From contig NZ_JALTON010000049.1 in assembly GCF_027000115.1 (NCBI RefSeq), positions 51,231 through 115,230 of the forward strand: a DNA stretch of 64,000 nucleotides. Direction: 5' to 3'. A program made the translations under genes and the position numbers. Of this stretch, positions 29,898 through 42,730 are shown one piece after another. The notes under the pieces were generated by a model. That model saw only the letters and a list, made by a program, of their open reading frames with translations, was not told the DNA's origin and made no database searches. The DNA comes from Thiohalobacter sp. GTDB taxonomy: Bacteria; Pseudomonadota; Gammaproteobacteria; Thiohalobacterales; Thiohalobacteraceae. Within the stretch, counting starts at the first letter, position 1; every line of letters starts with the position of its first letter.

Positions 29898-30083
29898 ATG
29901 GCTGACAAGAAACTCAAGGTGACGTTGGTCAAGAGCGTGAATGGCCGGCTGAAGAACCACAAGGCCTGCGTGGCCGGTCTGGGTCTGCGGCGCATGCACC
30001 ACACTGTCGAGGTGATCGATACCCCCGAGAACCGTGGCATGATCAACAAGGTGTCTTACCTCTTGCGGGTAGAGGAAGCGTAA
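29898..30083 (+). CDS. rpmD: 50S ribosomal protein L30
   Basis: 61 aa. Starts ATG 29898 ([13 protein letters not shown]), five bases after the rpsE stop. [22 protein letters not shown] is the family signature. rplO begins 2 nt after its stop. Confidence 0.96.
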   Translation: MADKKLKVTLVKSVNGRLKNHKACVAGLGLRRMHHTVEVIDTPENRGMINKVSYLLRVEEA

Positions 30084-30085
30084 AG

Positions 30086-30520
30086 ATGCGTCTCAATACA
30101 CTCAAGCCGGGCGAAGGCAGCAAGGCTGCGCGCAAGCGGGTCGGTCGTGGCATCGGGTCCGGGCTGGGCAAGACTTGTGGTCGTGGCCACAAGGGGCAGA
30201 AGTCGCGCTCGGGCGGCTTCCACAAGGTTGGCTTCGAGGGCGGCCAGATGCCGCTGCAGCGTCGCCTGCCCAAGGTAGGATTCAGCTCGCGGGTCGGACG
30301 GACCCGCGCCGAGGTGCGCCTGGGCGAACTGGCGAAGGTCGCGGGCGATGTCATCGACCTGCTGGCGCTCAAGCAGGCCAATCTGGTGCCTCAGCAGACC
30401 CTGAAGGCGAAGATCATCCTTTCCGGTGAAATCGATCGGGCGGTGACCCTCAAGGGCGTGGCCGTTACCAAGGGTGCGCGTGCCGCCATCGAGGCTGCCG
30501 GCGGCAAGGTCGAGGACTGA
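30086..30520 (+). CDS. rplO: 50S ribosomal protein L15
   Basis: 144 aa. Late-assembly protein; glycine/arginine-rich N-terminal arm ([22 protein letters not shown]). secY starts at the very next base after the stop. Confidence 0.97.
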   Translation: MRLNTLKPGEGSKAARKRVGRGIGSGLGKTCGRGHKGQKSRSGGFHKVGFEGGQMPLQRRLPKVGFSSRVGRTRAEVRLGELAKVAGDVIDLLALKQANLVPQQTLKAKIILSGEIDRAVTLKGVAVTKGARAAIEAAGGKVED

Positions 30521-31879
30521 GTGGCCACGCCGGGCGCAACCGCGGTCGGGTCGCTGGGCGATCTCGGCAAGCTCAAGGAGCTGCGCCAGCGCCTGATGTT
30601 CGTCATCGGCGCCCTGATCGTGTTCCGGCTCGGGACCCATATTCCGATTCCGGGCATCGACCCCGACGTGCTGCGCCAGCTGGCCGAGCAGCAGAAGGGC
30701 ACCATCCTGGATATGTTCAACATGTTCTCGGGTGGTGCACTGGAACGGTTGTCGATTTTTGCGCTGGGCATCATGCCCTATATCTCGGCATCGATCATCA
30801 TCCAGTTGCTCAGCCACACCGTGCCTTCCCTGGAGCAGTTGAAGAAGGAAGGCGAGGCCGGGCGCAGGAAGATCACCCAGTACACCCGCTACGGTACGGT
30901 GGCACTGGCGACGCTGCAGGCCATCGGTATTTCCGTCGGCCTCCAGGGGCAGCAGATGGGCGGCAGCCCGCTGGTGATCGTCGAAGGCCCCGGGTTCGTG
31001 CTGAGCTCGGTGGTGACGCTGGTGACCGGCACCATGTTCCTGATGTGGCTGGGTGAGCAGATTACCGAGCGCGGCATCGGCAACGGCATATCGATCATCA
31101 TCTTCGCGGGCATCGTGGCTGGGTTGCCGTCCGCGATCGGCGGCACCCTGGAGCTGGTGCGCACCGGTGAGATGAACGTGCTCAGCGTGCTGTTCCTGTT
31201 CGCGCTGGCGCTGGCGGTGACCGCCTTCGTGGTTTTCGTGGAACGTGGCCAGCGCCGGATTACAGTGAATTACGCCAAGCGCCAGCAGGGGCGGAAGGTG
31301 TATGCGGCGCAGAGCACCCACCTGCCGCTGAAGCTGAACATGGCGGGCGTCATTCCGCCGATTTTTGCGTCGAGCATCATTCTGTTCCCGGCGACGCTGG
31401 GGAGCTGGTTTGGTGCCAACGAGGGCATGGCCTGGCTCAAGGACATCGCCTCGACGCTGTCGCCCGGGCAGCCGTTGTATGTGCTGTTGTATGCCCTTGC
31501 GATCGTGTTTTTCTGTTTCTTCTATACCGCGCTGGTGTTCAATGCGCGGGAAACGGCGGACAACCTCAAGAAGTCCGGCGCGTTTATCCCCGGGATCCGC
31601 CCCGGCGAGCAGACGGCACGTTATATCGATGCCGTGATGACCCGGCTGACGGCCGCCGGTGCCATCTACATCACCGCGGTCTGTCTGCTGCCGGAGTTCC
31701 TGATCCTGTACTGGAACGTGCCCTTCTACTTCGGTGGTACGTCACTGCTGATCATCGTGGTCGTGGTCATGGACTTCATGGCCCAGGTTCAGGCCCACCT
31801 GATGTCGCATCAGTATGAGGGCCTGATGAAGAAGGCGAATCTGCGCAGTCACGGCCGCAATACCGGCCTGTTGCGCTGA
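30521..31879 (+). CDS. secY: preprotein translocase subunit SecY
   Basis: 452 aa with ten predicted membrane segments. Forms the protein-conducting channel with SecE (4648-5025) and SecG. Starts at GTG 30521 directly after rplO. Conserved cytosolic loop around [23 protein letters not shown]. Its place in spc ties channel synthesis to ribosome synthesis. Confidence 0.97.
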   Translation: MATPGATAVGSLGDLGKLKELRQRLMFVIGALIVFRLGTHIPIPGIDPDVLRQLAEQQKGTILDMFNMFSGGALERLSIFALGIMPYISASIIIQLLSHTVPSLEQLKKEGEAGRRKITQYTRYGTVALATLQAIGISVGLQGQQMGGSPLVIVEGPGFVLSSVVTLVTGTMFLMWLGEQITERGIGNGISIIIFAGIVAGLPSAIGGTLELVRTGEMNVLSVLFLFALALAVTAFVVFVERGQRRITVNYAKRQQGRKVYAAQSTHLPLKLNMAGVIPPIFASSIILFPATLGSWFGANEGMAWLKDIASTLSPGQPLYVLLYALAIVFFCFFYTALVFNARETADNLKKSGAFIPGIRPGEQTARYIDAVMTRLTAAGAIYITAVCLLPEFLILYWNVPFYFGGTSLLIIVVVVMDFMAQVQAHLMSHQYEGLMKKANLRSHGRNTGLLR

Positions 31880-31948
31880 GCGCTGTGGGGAATTCGGAAC
31901 GGTGCGGCGGGGATCCCGACGTGCACCAGGCAACACAGAGGTAGCGTC

Positions 31949-32062
31949 ATGAAGGTTCGTGCATCGGTCAAGAAGATCTGCCGCAACTGCAAGATCATCC
32001 GCCGCAAGGGCGTGGTCCGGGTGATCTGCAAGGACGCCCGCCACAAGCAGCGGCAGGGCTGA
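31949..32062 (+). CDS. rpmJ: 50S ribosomal protein L36 (zinc type)
   Basis: 37 aa. [15 protein letters not shown] with the zinc ligands C11, C14, C27 and H32, so it is the zinc-binding C+ paralogue. GAGGTAGCGTC precedes ATG. Last gene of spc. Confidence 0.96.
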   Translation: MKVRASVKKICRNCKIIRRKGVVRVICKDARHKQRQG

Positions 32063-32079
32063 GCGGCATCAAGGCGTGC

Positions 32080-32114
32080 GCGGGCGGTTGCGGCCGCCCC
32101 GCATTGATTTTTTT
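32080..32114 (+). terminator. intrinsic terminator after rpmJ
   Basis: GCGGGCGG (32080-32087) pairs with CCGCC(C)CGC (32094-32102, one bulged C), loop TTGCGG, then ATTGATTTTTTT with seven T (32108-32114). It separates spc from alpha. A weak TTGATT-N17-TAGTCT promoter-like pair overlaps the tail (32104-32132). Confidence 0.65.
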
Positions 32115-32181
32115 CGTACGGCAGGATAGTCTTACGCGTTTCCCGGCGTCGGGCGACGCGCGTGGTTCCAGGAGAGGGTAA

Positions 32182-32538
32182 ATGGCCCGTATTGCAGGTA
32201 TCAACATTCCCGTGAATAAACATGCGGTTATCGCATTGACCGCAATTTACGGCATTGGCCGCACGCGCGCCCGCCAGATCTGCGAGGCCACCGGCGTGGC
32301 GCCGGACCGCAAGATTCGCGATCTGGCCGAAAACGAGATCGAGGCGCTGCGCAACGAGGTCGCCAAGTACACGGTGGAGGGTGACCTGCGCCGCGAGGTT
32401 TCGATGAATATCAAGCGCTTGATGGATCTGGGCTGCTATCGGGGCCTGCGTCACCGCCGCGGCCTGCCGCTGCGCGGTCAGCGTACCCGTACCAACGCGC
32501 GCACCCGCAAGGGGCCGCGTCGCCCGATCCGCAAGTGA
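32182..32538 (+). CDS. rpsM: 30S ribosomal protein S13
   Basis: 118 aa. Head protein bridging to the 50S subunit; [14 protein letters not shown] start, [28 protein letters not shown] tail. First gene of the alpha operon. Its 5' region is where S4 represses in E. coli; I could not verify a pseudoknot by eye. Confidence 0.97.
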   Translation: MARIAGINIPVNKHAVIALTAIYGIGRTRARQICEATGVAPDRKIRDLAENEIEALRNEVAKYTVEGDLRREVSMNIKRLMDLGCYRGLRHRRGLPLRGQRTRTNARTRKGPRRPIRK

Positions 32539-32587
32539 TCCATCCGCATACGGACAACCATTTCAGTTCAGGCAGGGTTCAGGCATC

Positions 32588-32980
32588 ATGGCAAAGGCAG
32601 CCGCGAGTCGCACTCGCAAGAAGGTGAAGAAGAATGTGGTGGACGGCGTCGCCCACATCCACGCTTCCTTCAACAACACCATCGTGACCATCACCGACCG
32701 CCAGGGCAACGCCCTGTGCTGGGCGACCGCCGGTGGTTCCGGTTTCCGCGGTTCGCGCAAGAGCACGCCCTTCGCTGCCCAGGTGGCGGCGGAGCGTGCC
32801 GGCAAGGCGGCGCTGGAATTCGGAATGAAGAATCTCGAGGTCATGGTGAAAGGGCCCGGTCCGGGCCGCGATTCCGCCGTGCGCGCCCTGAACGCCGTGG
32901 GCTTCCGCATCACCAACATTCAGGACGTGACGCCGATCCCCCACAATGGCTGCCGTCCGCCCAAGAAACGCCGCGTTTAA
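32588..32980 (+). CDS. rpsK: 30S ribosomal protein S11
   Basis: 130 aa. Platform protein near the mRNA exit. [20 protein letters not shown] and [17 protein letters not shown] are the family signatures. Confidence 0.98.
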   Translation: MAKAAASRTRKKVKKNVVDGVAHIHASFNNTIVTITDRQGNALCWATAGGSGFRGSRKSTPFAAQVAAERAGKAALEFGMKNLEVMVKGPGPGRDSAVRALNAVGFRITNIQDVTPIPHNGCRPPKKRRV

Positions 32981-32992
32981 GCTGGAGTCGAC

Positions 32993-33619
32993 ATGGCAAA
33001 GTATACCGGTCCCAAGTGTCGTCAGTGCCGTCGTGAAGGCACCAAGCTCTTCCTGAAGGGAGAGAAGTGCTACACGAGCAAGTGCCCCGTGGAAAACCGC
33101 CCCTTCCCGCCGGGCCAGCACGGCCAGCGACGTACCCGCTTGTCCGACTATGCGCTGCAGCTACGCGAGAAGCAGAAGCTGCGCCGCATCTACGGTGTGC
33201 TCGAGCGGCAGTTCCGCAGCTACTACAAGGAAGCCGCGCGCCGGAAGGGTTCAACGGGCGAGAATCTGTTGCAGTTGCTGGAGAGCCGTCTCGACAACGT
33301 GGTCTACCGCATGGGCTTTTCCGCCTCGCGTAGCGAGGCGCGTCAGCTGGTGCGGCACAACGCCATTTTGGTGAATGGCCGCAAGCTCAACATTCCGGCT
33401 GCCCAGGTGCGGCCCAACGATGTCATTTCGCTGTCCGAAAAGGCACGGAACCAGTCCCGCGTGCAGGCCGCCATGGAGCTGGCGCAGCAGCGTGGCATTG
33501 CCGACTGGGTGCAGGTCGATCCCAAGAAGATGGAAGGCGTGTTCAAGAGCGTTCCCGAGCGCTCCGATCTCCCGTCGGACATCCAGGAACAGTTGGTGGT
33601 CGAACTGTACTCCAAGTAA
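32993..33619 (+). CDS. rpsD: 30S ribosomal protein S4 (four-cysteine type)
   Basis: 208 aa. Primary 16S binder and mRNA-entry helicase component. The N-terminus has CRQC and CYTSKC, a four-cysteine zinc-knuckle pattern that the enterobacterial S4 lacks. S4 RNA-binding domain around residues 95-160. It would repress the alpha operon. Confidence 0.97.
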   Translation: MAKYTGPKCRQCRREGTKLFLKGEKCYTSKCPVENRPFPPGQHGQRRTRLSDYALQLREKQKLRRIYGVLERQFRSYYKEAARRKGSTGENLLQLLESRLDNVVYRMGFSASRSEARQLVRHNAILVNGRKLNIPAAQVRPNDVISLSEKARNQSRVQAAMELAQQRGIADWVQVDPKKMEGVFKSVPERSDLPSDIQEQLVVELYSK

Positions 33620-33643
33620 TCCACTGTTGAGAGAGGAACTTCC

Positions 33644-34636
33644 ATGCAGGGCAGTGTGACTGAATTTCTGAAACCGCGAATCGTTGACATCAACCAGGTC
33701 AACGATCTGACTGCCAAGGTCACCATCGAGCCGCTGGAGCGCGGTTTCGGCCACACGCTGGGCAACGCATTGCGGCGCATCCTGCTCTCGTCCATGCCCG
33801 GTGCCGCAGTGGTCAATGCCGAGATCGAGGGCGTCCTGCATGAGTACTCGACCATCGAGGGCGTGCAGGAGGATGTCATCGACATTCTGCTCAACCTCAA
33901 GGGTATCGCCATCAGGCTGCATGCCCGCGACGAGGCGAACCTGACCCTGAAGAAGAAGGGTCCGGGCGTGGTCACTGCGGCCGACATCACCCTCGATCAC
34001 GATGTCGAGATCGTCAATCCGGATCATGTCATTGCCCACCTGACCAAGGACGGTGAGCTGAACATGACCCTGAAGGTCGCCAAGGGGCGGGGCTATGTGC
34101 CAGCCACCCAGCGCGAGAGTGCCGAGGGCGAGGATCGTCCCATCGGCAGCCTCCAGCTCGACGCCAGTTTTTCGCCCGTGCGCCGCGTGACCTACGGTGT
34201 GGAGGCGGCCCGTGTCGAACAGCGCACCGACCTGGACAAGCTGGTGATCGACATCGAGACCAACGGTACCATCGATCCCGAGGAGGCCATCCGCCGCGCG
34301 GCGACCATTCTTCAGGATCAGCTCTCGGTGTTCGTGGACCTGCAGGGCAAGGAAGAGGAGCAGGCCGAGGCCGCTGCGCAGGACATCGACCCCATCCTGC
34401 TGCGCCCGGTGGATGATCTGGAACTCACGGTGCGTTCCGCCAACTGTCTCAAGGCCGAGAGCATCTACTACATCGGTGATCTGATTCAGAAGACCGAGGT
34501 CGAGCTGCTCAAGGCGCCGAACCTTGGCAAGAAGTCGCTCACCGAGATCAAGGATGTCCTGGCGTCGCATGGCCTGTCGCTGGGCATGCGTCTGGAGAAC
34601 TGGCCGCCTGCCGGTCTCAAGGACAAGTCTGCCTGA
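33644..34636 (+). CDS. rpoA: RNA polymerase subunit alpha
   Basis: 330 aa. N-terminal assembly domain ([22 protein letters not shown]), flexible linker (about 230-245) and C-terminal DNA/activator-binding domain (about 250-320, with [12 protein letters not shown] and [16 protein letters not shown]). Full length. Confidence 0.98.
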   Translation: MQGSVTEFLKPRIVDINQVNDLTAKVTIEPLERGFGHTLGNALRRILLSSMPGAAVVNAEIEGVLHEYSTIEGVQEDVIDILLNLKGIAIRLHARDEANLTLKKKGPGVVTAADITLDHDVEIVNPDHVIAHLTKDGELNMTLKVAKGRGYVPATQRESAEGEDRPIGSLQLDASFSPVRRVTYGVEAARVEQRTDLDKLVIDIETNGTIDPEEAIRRAATILQDQLSVFVDLQGKEEEQAEAAAQDIDPILLRPVDDLELTVRSANCLKAESIYYIGDLIQKTEVELLKAPNLGKKSLTEIKDVLASHGLSLGMRLENWPPAGLKDKSA

Positions 34637-34683
34637 TTAATCAAGCCGGGCCTGCCGGCGCTAGACTGTGAAGGGTTTGAACG

Positions 34684-35070
34684 ATGCGTCATCGCAAAAG
34701 TGGACGTCAACTGAATCGCAACAGTGCCCATCGCAAGGCGATGTTTCGCAACATGGCAGCTTCGCTGATGCGCCATGAGGTCATCAAGACCACGTTGCCC
34801 AAGGCCAAGGAGCTGCGTCGCGTTGCCGAGCCGCTGATCACCATGGCCAAGACCGACAGCGTCCACAAGCGCCGCCTGGCCTTTGCCCGCCTGCGGGATC
34901 GTGAGGTGGTGACCAAGCTGTTCAATGAACTGGGGCCGCGCTACAAGGATCGCCCGGGTGGTTATCTGCGTATCCTCAAGATGGGTTTCCGCGCCGGCGA
35001 CAATGCGCCCATGGCGCTGGTCGAGCTGGTGGACCGTCCCGAACCTGCCGAGGAGGCCGCAGCCGAATAA
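34684..35070 (+). CDS. rplQ: 50S ribosomal protein L17
   Basis: 128 aa. Tunnel-exit protein; [24 protein letters not shown] signature. Last gene of the alpha operon, followed by a strong terminator. Confidence 0.97.
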   Translation: MRHRKSGRQLNRNSAHRKAMFRNMAASLMRHEVIKTTLPKAKELRRVAEPLITMAKTDSVHKRRLAFARLRDREVVTKLFNELGPRYKDRPGGYLRILKMGFRAGDNAPMALVELVDRPEPAEEAAAE

Positions 35071-35096
35071 GCCCTGCTGCGGGAAGTGATAGGATG

Positions 35097-35127
35097 AAAG
35101 CCGGGCAGCCGCCCGGCTTTTTTCTTT
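35097..35127 (+). terminator. intrinsic terminator of the ribosomal-protein block
   Basis: AAAGCCGGGC (35097-35106) pairs perfectly with GCCCGGCTTT (35111-35120), AGCC loop, followed by TTTCTTT. It ends transcription from the alpha operon. Confidence 0.92.
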
Positions 35128-35138
35128 CGGGGGTGTGC

Positions 35139-35873
35139 GTGATCCTGCTGTTCACCGACTTCGGACTCGAGGGGCCCTACATCGGCCAGATGCAGGGTGT
35201 TCTGTTGCGAGAAGCCCCGTCAGTGCCGGTAATCAACCTGTTTGCCGATGCGCCCAGCTTCGATCCTCATGCGGCAGCCTATCTGCTGGCGGCCTATGCG
35301 CCCGAGTTTCCCGGGGACTCGGTATTCCTGTGCGTGGTCGATCCGGGCGTCGGTGGCCGGCGCCGGCCCTGTGTGGTCGAGGCCGACGGCCGCCGCTTCG
35401 TCGGACCCGACAACGGGCTGTTCAATGTCGTTGCCAGCCGCGCGGAACAGGTCCGCTGGTGGGACATCAGCTGGCGGCCGGTGCGGCTTTCGGCCAGTTT
35501 TCATGGCCGTGACCTGTTTGCGCCGGTCGCGGCGCGCATTGCCCGCGGCGATTCCGTGCCCGGGGAAGCGGTAGATCCCGCCGATCGCATCGAGCCCGGC
35601 TGGCCACCGGAGCTGGCGCAGATCATCTACATCGACCACTACGGCAATGCCATCACCGGTATCCGGGCCGCCAGCATATCCGGCAGACCGACGCTGGTGG
35701 TCGGGCGTCACCGGCTGCGGTGGGCCCGCACCTTCTCCGATGTCGCTGAGGGCGAGGGCTTCTGGTACGAGAATGCCAACGGCCTGGTGGAGATCTCGGT
35801 CAACCGCGGTCATGCCGCCCGGGTACTGGGGCTTTCCATAGGCGATCGCGTCCACTTCAGCGGTGCACTCTGA
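35139..35873 (+). CDS. SAM hydroxide adenosyltransferase family protein (DUF62)
   Basis: 244 aa from GTG 35139. Members split S-adenosylmethionine to adenosine and methionine with water, or use halide in actinomycete chlorinase/fluorinase enzymes. N-terminal TDFG (residues 5-8), VDPGVGGRRRPC with the catalytic Asp and Arg, GPDNGL, FHGRDLFAPVAA with the catalytic His, and YIDHYGNAI opening the C-terminal barrel. The frame is open from ATG 35094, but that start lies inside the terminator; GTG 35139 has a GGGGG ribosome site. Physiological role is unclear. Confidence 0.85.
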   Translation: MILLFTDFGLEGPYIGQMQGVLLREAPSVPVINLFADAPSFDPHAAAYLLAAYAPEFPGDSVFLCVVDPGVGGRRRPCVVEADGRRFVGPDNGLFNVVASRAEQVRWWDISWRPVRLSASFHGRDLFAPVAARIARGDSVPGEAVDPADRIEPGWPPELAQIIYIDHYGNAITGIRAASISGRPTLVVGRHRLRWARTFSDVAEGEGFWYENANGLVEISVNRGHAARVLGLSIGDRVHFSGAL

Positions 35874-35915
35874 ATGCGGCTCGGCCCCGTGTAAAAAGCG
35901 GCGGTGCCGTGGAGG

Positions 35916-38762
<2,847 letters not shown>

Positions 38763-38837
38763 CGTGTTTTCTGCTCCGAATCGAACCTGCTACTATACGT
38801 GGCCTGATCCGTCTCCCGCAAAGGTGAATCCCGCTTC

Positions 38838-40232
38838 ATGACGACCCGTTCGGCGCCCCTGGCCATGACCCCGCTGGAGCGCCGCGCCGCGGTTTCGCTG
38901 GCCACCATCTTTTCCCTGCGCATGTTGGGGTTGTTCATGATCCTTCCTGTATTCGCCCTGCACGCCGATGACTACCGCGGCGCCACGCCCAGCCTGATGG
39001 GGCTGGCCATCGGCGCCTATGGCATGACCCAGGCCCTGCTGCAGATCCCGTTCGGGCTGCTCTCCGACCGTTTCGGTCGCAAGCGCGTGATCGCCGCGGG
39101 CCTGCTGCTGTTCGTTGCCGGCAGCGTGCTGGCGGCGCTGGCCGATTCCATCTGGATGGTGATCGCCGGCCGGGCGCTGCAGGGGGCGGGGGCCATCGCG
39201 GCGGCGGTGATGGCCCTGGCGGCCGATCTCACCCGCGAGGAACACCGGACCAAGGCCATGGCCATCATCGGCATGAGCATCGGCCTGTCCTTTTCCCTGT
39301 CGCTGGTTCTCGGGCCGGTACTGGATGCCTGGCTCGGCATTGCCGGGATATTCTGGCTCACCGCCCTGCTGGCGCTGGGCGGTTTGGGGGTGCTGGCCGT
39401 GCTGGTGCCCGATCCGGTGACCAGCCGGGTACACCGCGACGCAGAACCGGTGCCGGCCCAGTTCCTGCGCGTGCTGCGTGATCCGCAGCTCCTGCGGCTG
39501 GATCTCGGCATTCTCACCCTGCACATGATCCTCACCGCCAGTTTCGTGGTGTTGCCCCTGGTCCTGCGCGACGAGCTGGGACTGGCCAGTGATCGTCACT
39601 GGTGGCTGTATCTGCCGGTGCTGCTGGCCTCTGTGCTGGTGATGGTGCCCTTCATCATCCATGCCGAGCGCAAGCGGCGGGTGAAGCCGGTTTTTCTTGG
39701 TGCGATTGTCGCCCTGCTGGTCGCCGAACTGGGCCTGGCGGAGTTTCACCAGTCGCTGGTGGGGGTGGTGTTGTTCCTGTTCGTCTTCTATGTTGGCTTC
39801 AACATCCTCGAGGCCACGTTGCCGTCATTGATCTCGAAGACCGCGCCGCCCGACTCCAAGGGTACGGCCATGGGCTTCTATTCCAGTGCCCAGTTTCTGG
39901 GTGCCTTTCTCGGCGGCCTCCTGGGCGGCCTCATCCACCAGCACTTCAGCACCACGGCGGTCTTCGCCGCCTGCGCCCTGGCCGGGGTGCTGTGGCTGCT
40001 GGTGGCGGTTTCCATGCGCAGTCCGCGCTACCTGGAGACGCGGCTGCTGGCAGTGCCGGGCGTGAGTCGCGCGGATGTGCCCGCTCTGATCCGCAAACTC
40101 ACCGCCGTTCAAGGTGTTGCAGAGGTCGTGGTGGTGGTGGAAGAGGGCGTCGCCTACCTGAAAGTCGACCGCCATGCGCTGGACGAGGTGGCGTTGGAGG
40201 CGGCCGCGGCGGCCTGCGCCGGGGCGGTTTGA
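38838..40232 (+). CDS. MFS transporter, YajR-like, with C-terminal ferredoxin-fold domain
   Basis: 464 aa. Twelve predicted membrane segments in residues 15-395, with MFS motif A ([11 protein letters not shown]) after segment 2. A soluble tail of about 65 residues ([13 protein letters not shown]...[18 protein letters not shown]) resembles the YAM domain of E. coli YajR. Substrate unknown. The uvrA-MFS-ssb order is known from other gammaproteobacteria such as Pseudomonas. Confidence 0.88.
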   Translation: MTTRSAPLAMTPLERRAAVSLATIFSLRMLGLFMILPVFALHADDYRGATPSLMGLAIGAYGMTQALLQIPFGLLSDRFGRKRVIAAGLLLFVAGSVLAALADSIWMVIAGRALQGAGAIAAAVMALAADLTREEHRTKAMAIIGMSIGLSFSLSLVLGPVLDAWLGIAGIFWLTALLALGGLGVLAVLVPDPVTSRVHRDAEPVPAQFLRVLRDPQLLRLDLGILTLHMILTASFVVLPLVLRDELGLASDRHWWLYLPVLLASVLVMVPFIIHAERKRRVKPVFLGAIVALLVAELGLAEFHQSLVGVVLFLFVFYVGFNILEATLPSLISKTAPPDSKGTAMGFYSSAQFLGAFLGGLLGGLIHQHFSTTAVFAACALAGVLWLLVAVSMRSPRYLETRLLAVPGVSRADVPALIRKLTAVQGVAEVVVVVEEGVAYLKVDRHALDEVALEAAAAACAGAV

Positions 40233-40318
40233 AGCCGGGCCGCCAAGCCCCTATGATGGCGGCATCCCGAGGCCGTCCGCAGCGGACGGGCGGCAGCAAC
40301 CAGTTGGAGTGAAATGCT

Positions 40319-40774
40319 ATGGCGCGCGGAGTCAACAAGGTGATCCTGGTCGGCAACCTGGGCAAGGACCCGGAAGTCCGTTACATGCCCAGCGGCGGCG
40401 CGGTGGCCAATGTGACCATCGCCACCAGCGAGCAGTGGAAGGACAAGCAGACCGGCGAGCAGAAGGAGCGCACCGAGTGGCACAACGTGGTCTTCTATCA
40501 GCGCCTCGCCGAGATCGTCGGCGAATATCTCAGGAAAGGCTCGCAGGTCTATGTGGAAGGCAGCCTGCGTACCCGCAAGTGGCAGGACAAGGAAGGCCGG
40601 GACCGCTGGACCACGGAGATCGTGGCCAACGAGATGCAGATGCTGGGCGGTCGTGGCGGCGCCGGGGCGCCCTCCCGCGAGTCCGCGGCGGCCTCCGAAC
40701 CCGCCCGCCAGGCGGCGCCGGCGGCCGGTGGCGGCGGCTTCGATGAATCCTTCGACGACGACATTCCCTTCTGA
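40319..40774 (+). CDS. ssb: single-stranded DNA-binding protein
   Basis: 151 aa. N-terminal OB fold (residues 1-110, [20 protein letters not shown]), a disordered Ala/Gly-rich linker and the acidic tip DDDIPF that recruits repair and replication partners. ATG 40319. Confidence 0.98.
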   Translation: MARGVNKVILVGNLGKDPEVRYMPSGGAVANVTIATSEQWKDKQTGEQKERTEWHNVVFYQRLAEIVGEYLRKGSQVYVEGSLRTRKWQDKEGRDRWTTEIVANEMQMLGGRGGAGAPSRESAAASEPARQAAPAAGGGGFDESFDDDIPF

Positions 40775-40779
40775 ATCGC

Positions 40780-40989
40780 TCAGAAGCCGGCCGCCCGCAT
40801 CGCTGCCAGCCGGCTGCGCCGCTCTTCCAGGAGGCTGCCGTAGGCCCGGCTCAGGGCCCGCTCGTAGGCGCAGTCCCCATCCAGCCCCAGCCGTGCCAGG
40901 CGCCATTCGAACAGCCTGATTTCCTCTTCCAGCAGCCGGGTATCGCCTGCCCGATGCGGGGCGCTTTCGCCGTGCCTATCTCTGTCCAT
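40780..40989 (-). CDS. small hypothetical protein
   Basis: 69 aa, charged and helical (RLLEEEIRLFEWRLARLG, ALSRAYGSLLEERRSRL), with no signal or membrane segment. I do not recognise the family. I chose ATG 40989 because GGAG lies 8 nt upstream; an in-frame start at 41139 would begin within the likely promoter. Its stop faces the end of ssb at 6 nt. Confidence 0.55.
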   Translation of the reverse strand: MDRDRHGESAPHRAGDTRLLEEEIRLFEWRLARLGLDGDCAYERALSRAYGSLLEERRSRLAAMRAAGF

Positions 40990-41110
40990 TTCGGGGTCTC
41001 CGCGGTTTCGGCAGGTCCAGCCTGCCACTTCCCTGTGACCGCCTGATGACAGTCGGCTGCCTTCAGGCTGGCAACCCGCTGCCACGAAAATACCTTTAAT
41101 ATCATTATGG

Positions 41111-41139
41111 TATATCTTGTTTTGTAATGTTGCATTCAA
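41111..41139 (-). promoter_or_regulatory. candidate promoter of the 69-aa gene
   Basis: On the minus strand TTGAAT (41139-41134), 17-bp spacer, GATATA (41116-41111), in an AT-rich island within GC-rich DNA. The remaining gene-free stretch to 41338 holds a T8 run (41222-41229), the dcw promoter and the MraZ boxes. Confidence 0.4.
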
Positions 41140-41250
41140 GCTGAACCCGTTAACCGAATGATTTCCCCCGGGATTGCTCCGGCGCCCGGTGGGGATTGCT
41201 AACCCGATGTTAATCCGGGAGTTTTTTTTCCATTTTATCCCCTTGTTTGC

Positions 41251-41279
41251 TTGACGGGTGGGAGTTCCCTACCTATAGT
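41251..41279 (+). promoter_or_regulatory. dcw cluster promoter (Pmra)
   Basis: TTGACG (41251-41256), 17-bp spacer, TATAGT (41274-41279). The predicted start near 41286 falls immediately before the MraZ boxes. This is the main visible promoter for the cell-wall/division cluster. Confidence 0.8.
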
Positions 41280-41287
41280 GTCGAAAA

Positions 41288-41313
41288 GTGGGAGAAGGTG
41301 GAAAAAAATGGGT
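41288..41313 (+). promoter_or_regulatory. MraZ operator: three boxes with 10-bp period
   Basis: GTGGGA (41288-41293), GTGGAA (41298-41303) and ATGGGT (41308-41313) repeat every 10 bp. MraZ is known to bind tandem TGGGA-type boxes upstream of its own gene. Placement just after the predicted transcription start suits autorepression. Confidence 0.75.
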
Positions 41314-41338
41314 TCCTGGGTAGGTTCGGGGGGCGATC

Positions 41339-41791
41339 TTGTTCCTGGGTGGTAACACCGTCAACCTCGATGCGAAGGGCCGCCTTGCGCTGCCCACACG
41401 CTTCCGTGGGCCGCTTCAGGAGGCCTGTGAGGGCCAGCTGGTGCTCACGGTACACTACGATGGTTGTCTGCTGCTCTATCCCCGCCCCGAATGGGAAGAG
41501 ATCGAACGCACCCTGGTGCGCCTGCCCAACCAGAAACGCCACACCCGCCTGTTGCAACGCATGCTGCTCGGTCACGCGACCGAGGTGGAGATGGACGGCA
41601 ACGGCCGCATTCTCATCCCGCCCCGGCTGCGCGAGTTCGCGGGGCTGGAAAAGCGCGTGGTGTTGGTGGCCCTGAGCAAGAAATTCGAGATCTGGAACGC
41701 AGAGGCCTGGGACAGGAGCCAACAGGAATACGTGTCGAGCGACCTGGATGCCGGCGAGCTGCCGCCGGAACTCGACAGTCTTTCACTCTAG
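41339..41791 (+). CDS. mraZ: transcriptional regulator MraZ
   Basis: 150 aa. Two AbrB/SpoVT-like domains, each with a DXXGR motif (residues 11-15 and 86-90). Binds the boxes upstream and represses dcw. Starts at TTG 41339 (MFLGGNTVNLD) after GGGGGGCGATC; a TTG start may limit its yield. rsmH follows after 3 nt. Confidence 0.95.
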   Translation: MFLGGNTVNLDAKGRLALPTRFRGPLQEACEGQLVLTVHYDGCLLLYPRPEWEEIERTLVRLPNQKRHTRLLQRMLLGHATEVEMDGNGRILIPPRLREFAGLEKRVVLVALSKKFEIWNAEAWDRSQQEYVSSDLDAGELPPELDSLSL

Positions 41792-41794
41792 AAG

Positions 41795-42730
41795 ATGGAG
41801 CGGGAATGGTCCCATCGTCCAGTGATGCTCGACGAGGTCCTGGACGCACTGGCCGTGCGGCCCGGTGGCATCTATCTCGATGGCACCTTCGGCCGTGGTG
41901 GCCATGCGGCGGCCATTCTCGCCGCGGCGGGTCCGCGGGGCCGGCTGTATGCCATGGACAAGGATCCGCAGGCCGTGGCTGCGGCGCGTGAACGGTTCGC
42001 GGGAGATGCCCGGCTGCAAATCGTGCAGGACAGTTTTTCCGGCCTCGGTCGCTGGGCCGAGGCCGAAGGCATCGCGGGGCGCATCGACGGCATTCTCCTC
42101 GATCTGGGGGTGTCCTCGCCGCAGCTCGATGATGCCGGGCGGGGTTTCAGTTTTCTGCGCGACGGCCCCCTGGACATGCGCATGGACCCCGAACAGGGTG
42201 TGTCCGCTGCCGACTGGCTGGCAGTGGCCGACGAGGAAGAGATCGCGGACGTGATCAAGCGTTACGGAGAAGAGCGCTTCGCCCGGCGCATCGCGCGGGC
42301 CATCGTCGCCGCGCGCGCCGAGGCGCCGATCCGCACCACCAGGGTACTGGCCGAGGTGGTGGCGGCCGCGGTGCCGACCCGCGAGCGCAACAAGCATCCG
42401 GCCACCCGCACCTTCCAGGCGCTGCGTATCCATGTCAACCGCGAACTCGAGGATCTCGAGCAAGGGCTGGCCGCGGCCGTGGACGCGCTGGCGCCGGGCG
42501 GACGGCTGGCGGTGATCAGCTTCCATTCCCTCGAGGACCGGCTGGTGAAGCGTTTCCTGCGCCGGGAGGCAAAGGGTCCCGAGCTGCCGCCGGGTCTGCC
42601 GGTGCGTGGCGGGCAGGCCGCGGGTCGCCTGCGCCTGCTGGGCAAGGCGCGCCGGCCGGGTGAAGCGGAAGTCGCGGCCAATCCCCGCGCGCGCAGCGCG
42701 GTGCTGCGGGTCGCGGAGCGGCTGGCATGA
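41795..42730 (+). CDS. rsmH: 16S rRNA m4C1402 methyltransferase
   Basis: 311 aa. SAM-dependent N4-methylation of C1402 in 16S rRNA. SAM motif [10 protein letters not shown] near residues 29-38, catalytic-region [12 protein letters not shown]-terminal [14 protein letters not shown]. Overlaps ftsL by 4 nt. Confidence 0.97.
   Translation: MEREWSHRPVMLDEVLDALAVRPGGIYLDGTFGRGGHAAAILAAAGPRGRLYAMDKDPQAVAAARERFAGDARLQIVQDSFSGLGRWAEAEGIAGRIDGILLDLGVSSPQLDDAGRGFSFLRDGPLDMRMDPEQGVSAADWLAVADEEEIADVIKRYGEERFARRIARAIVAARAEAPIRTTRVLAEVVAAAVPTRERNKHPATRTFQALRIHVNRELEDLEQGLAAAVDALAPGGRLAVISFHSLEDRLVKRFLRREAKGPELPPGLPVRGGQAAGRLRLLGKARRPGEAEVAANPRARSAVLRVAERLA

Noticed and set aside
35094-35138. Start of the SAM hydrolase-family gene at ATG 35094
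   Set aside because: This would place the first codons in the perfect rplQ terminator stem; conserved sequence begins at the GTG 35139 codon with its own ribosome site.
38763-38837. LexA box between uvrA and the MFS gene
   Set aside because: No CTGT-N8-ACAG or close variant was seen in the spacer. A TACTAT -10-like element is present but without a convincing -35.
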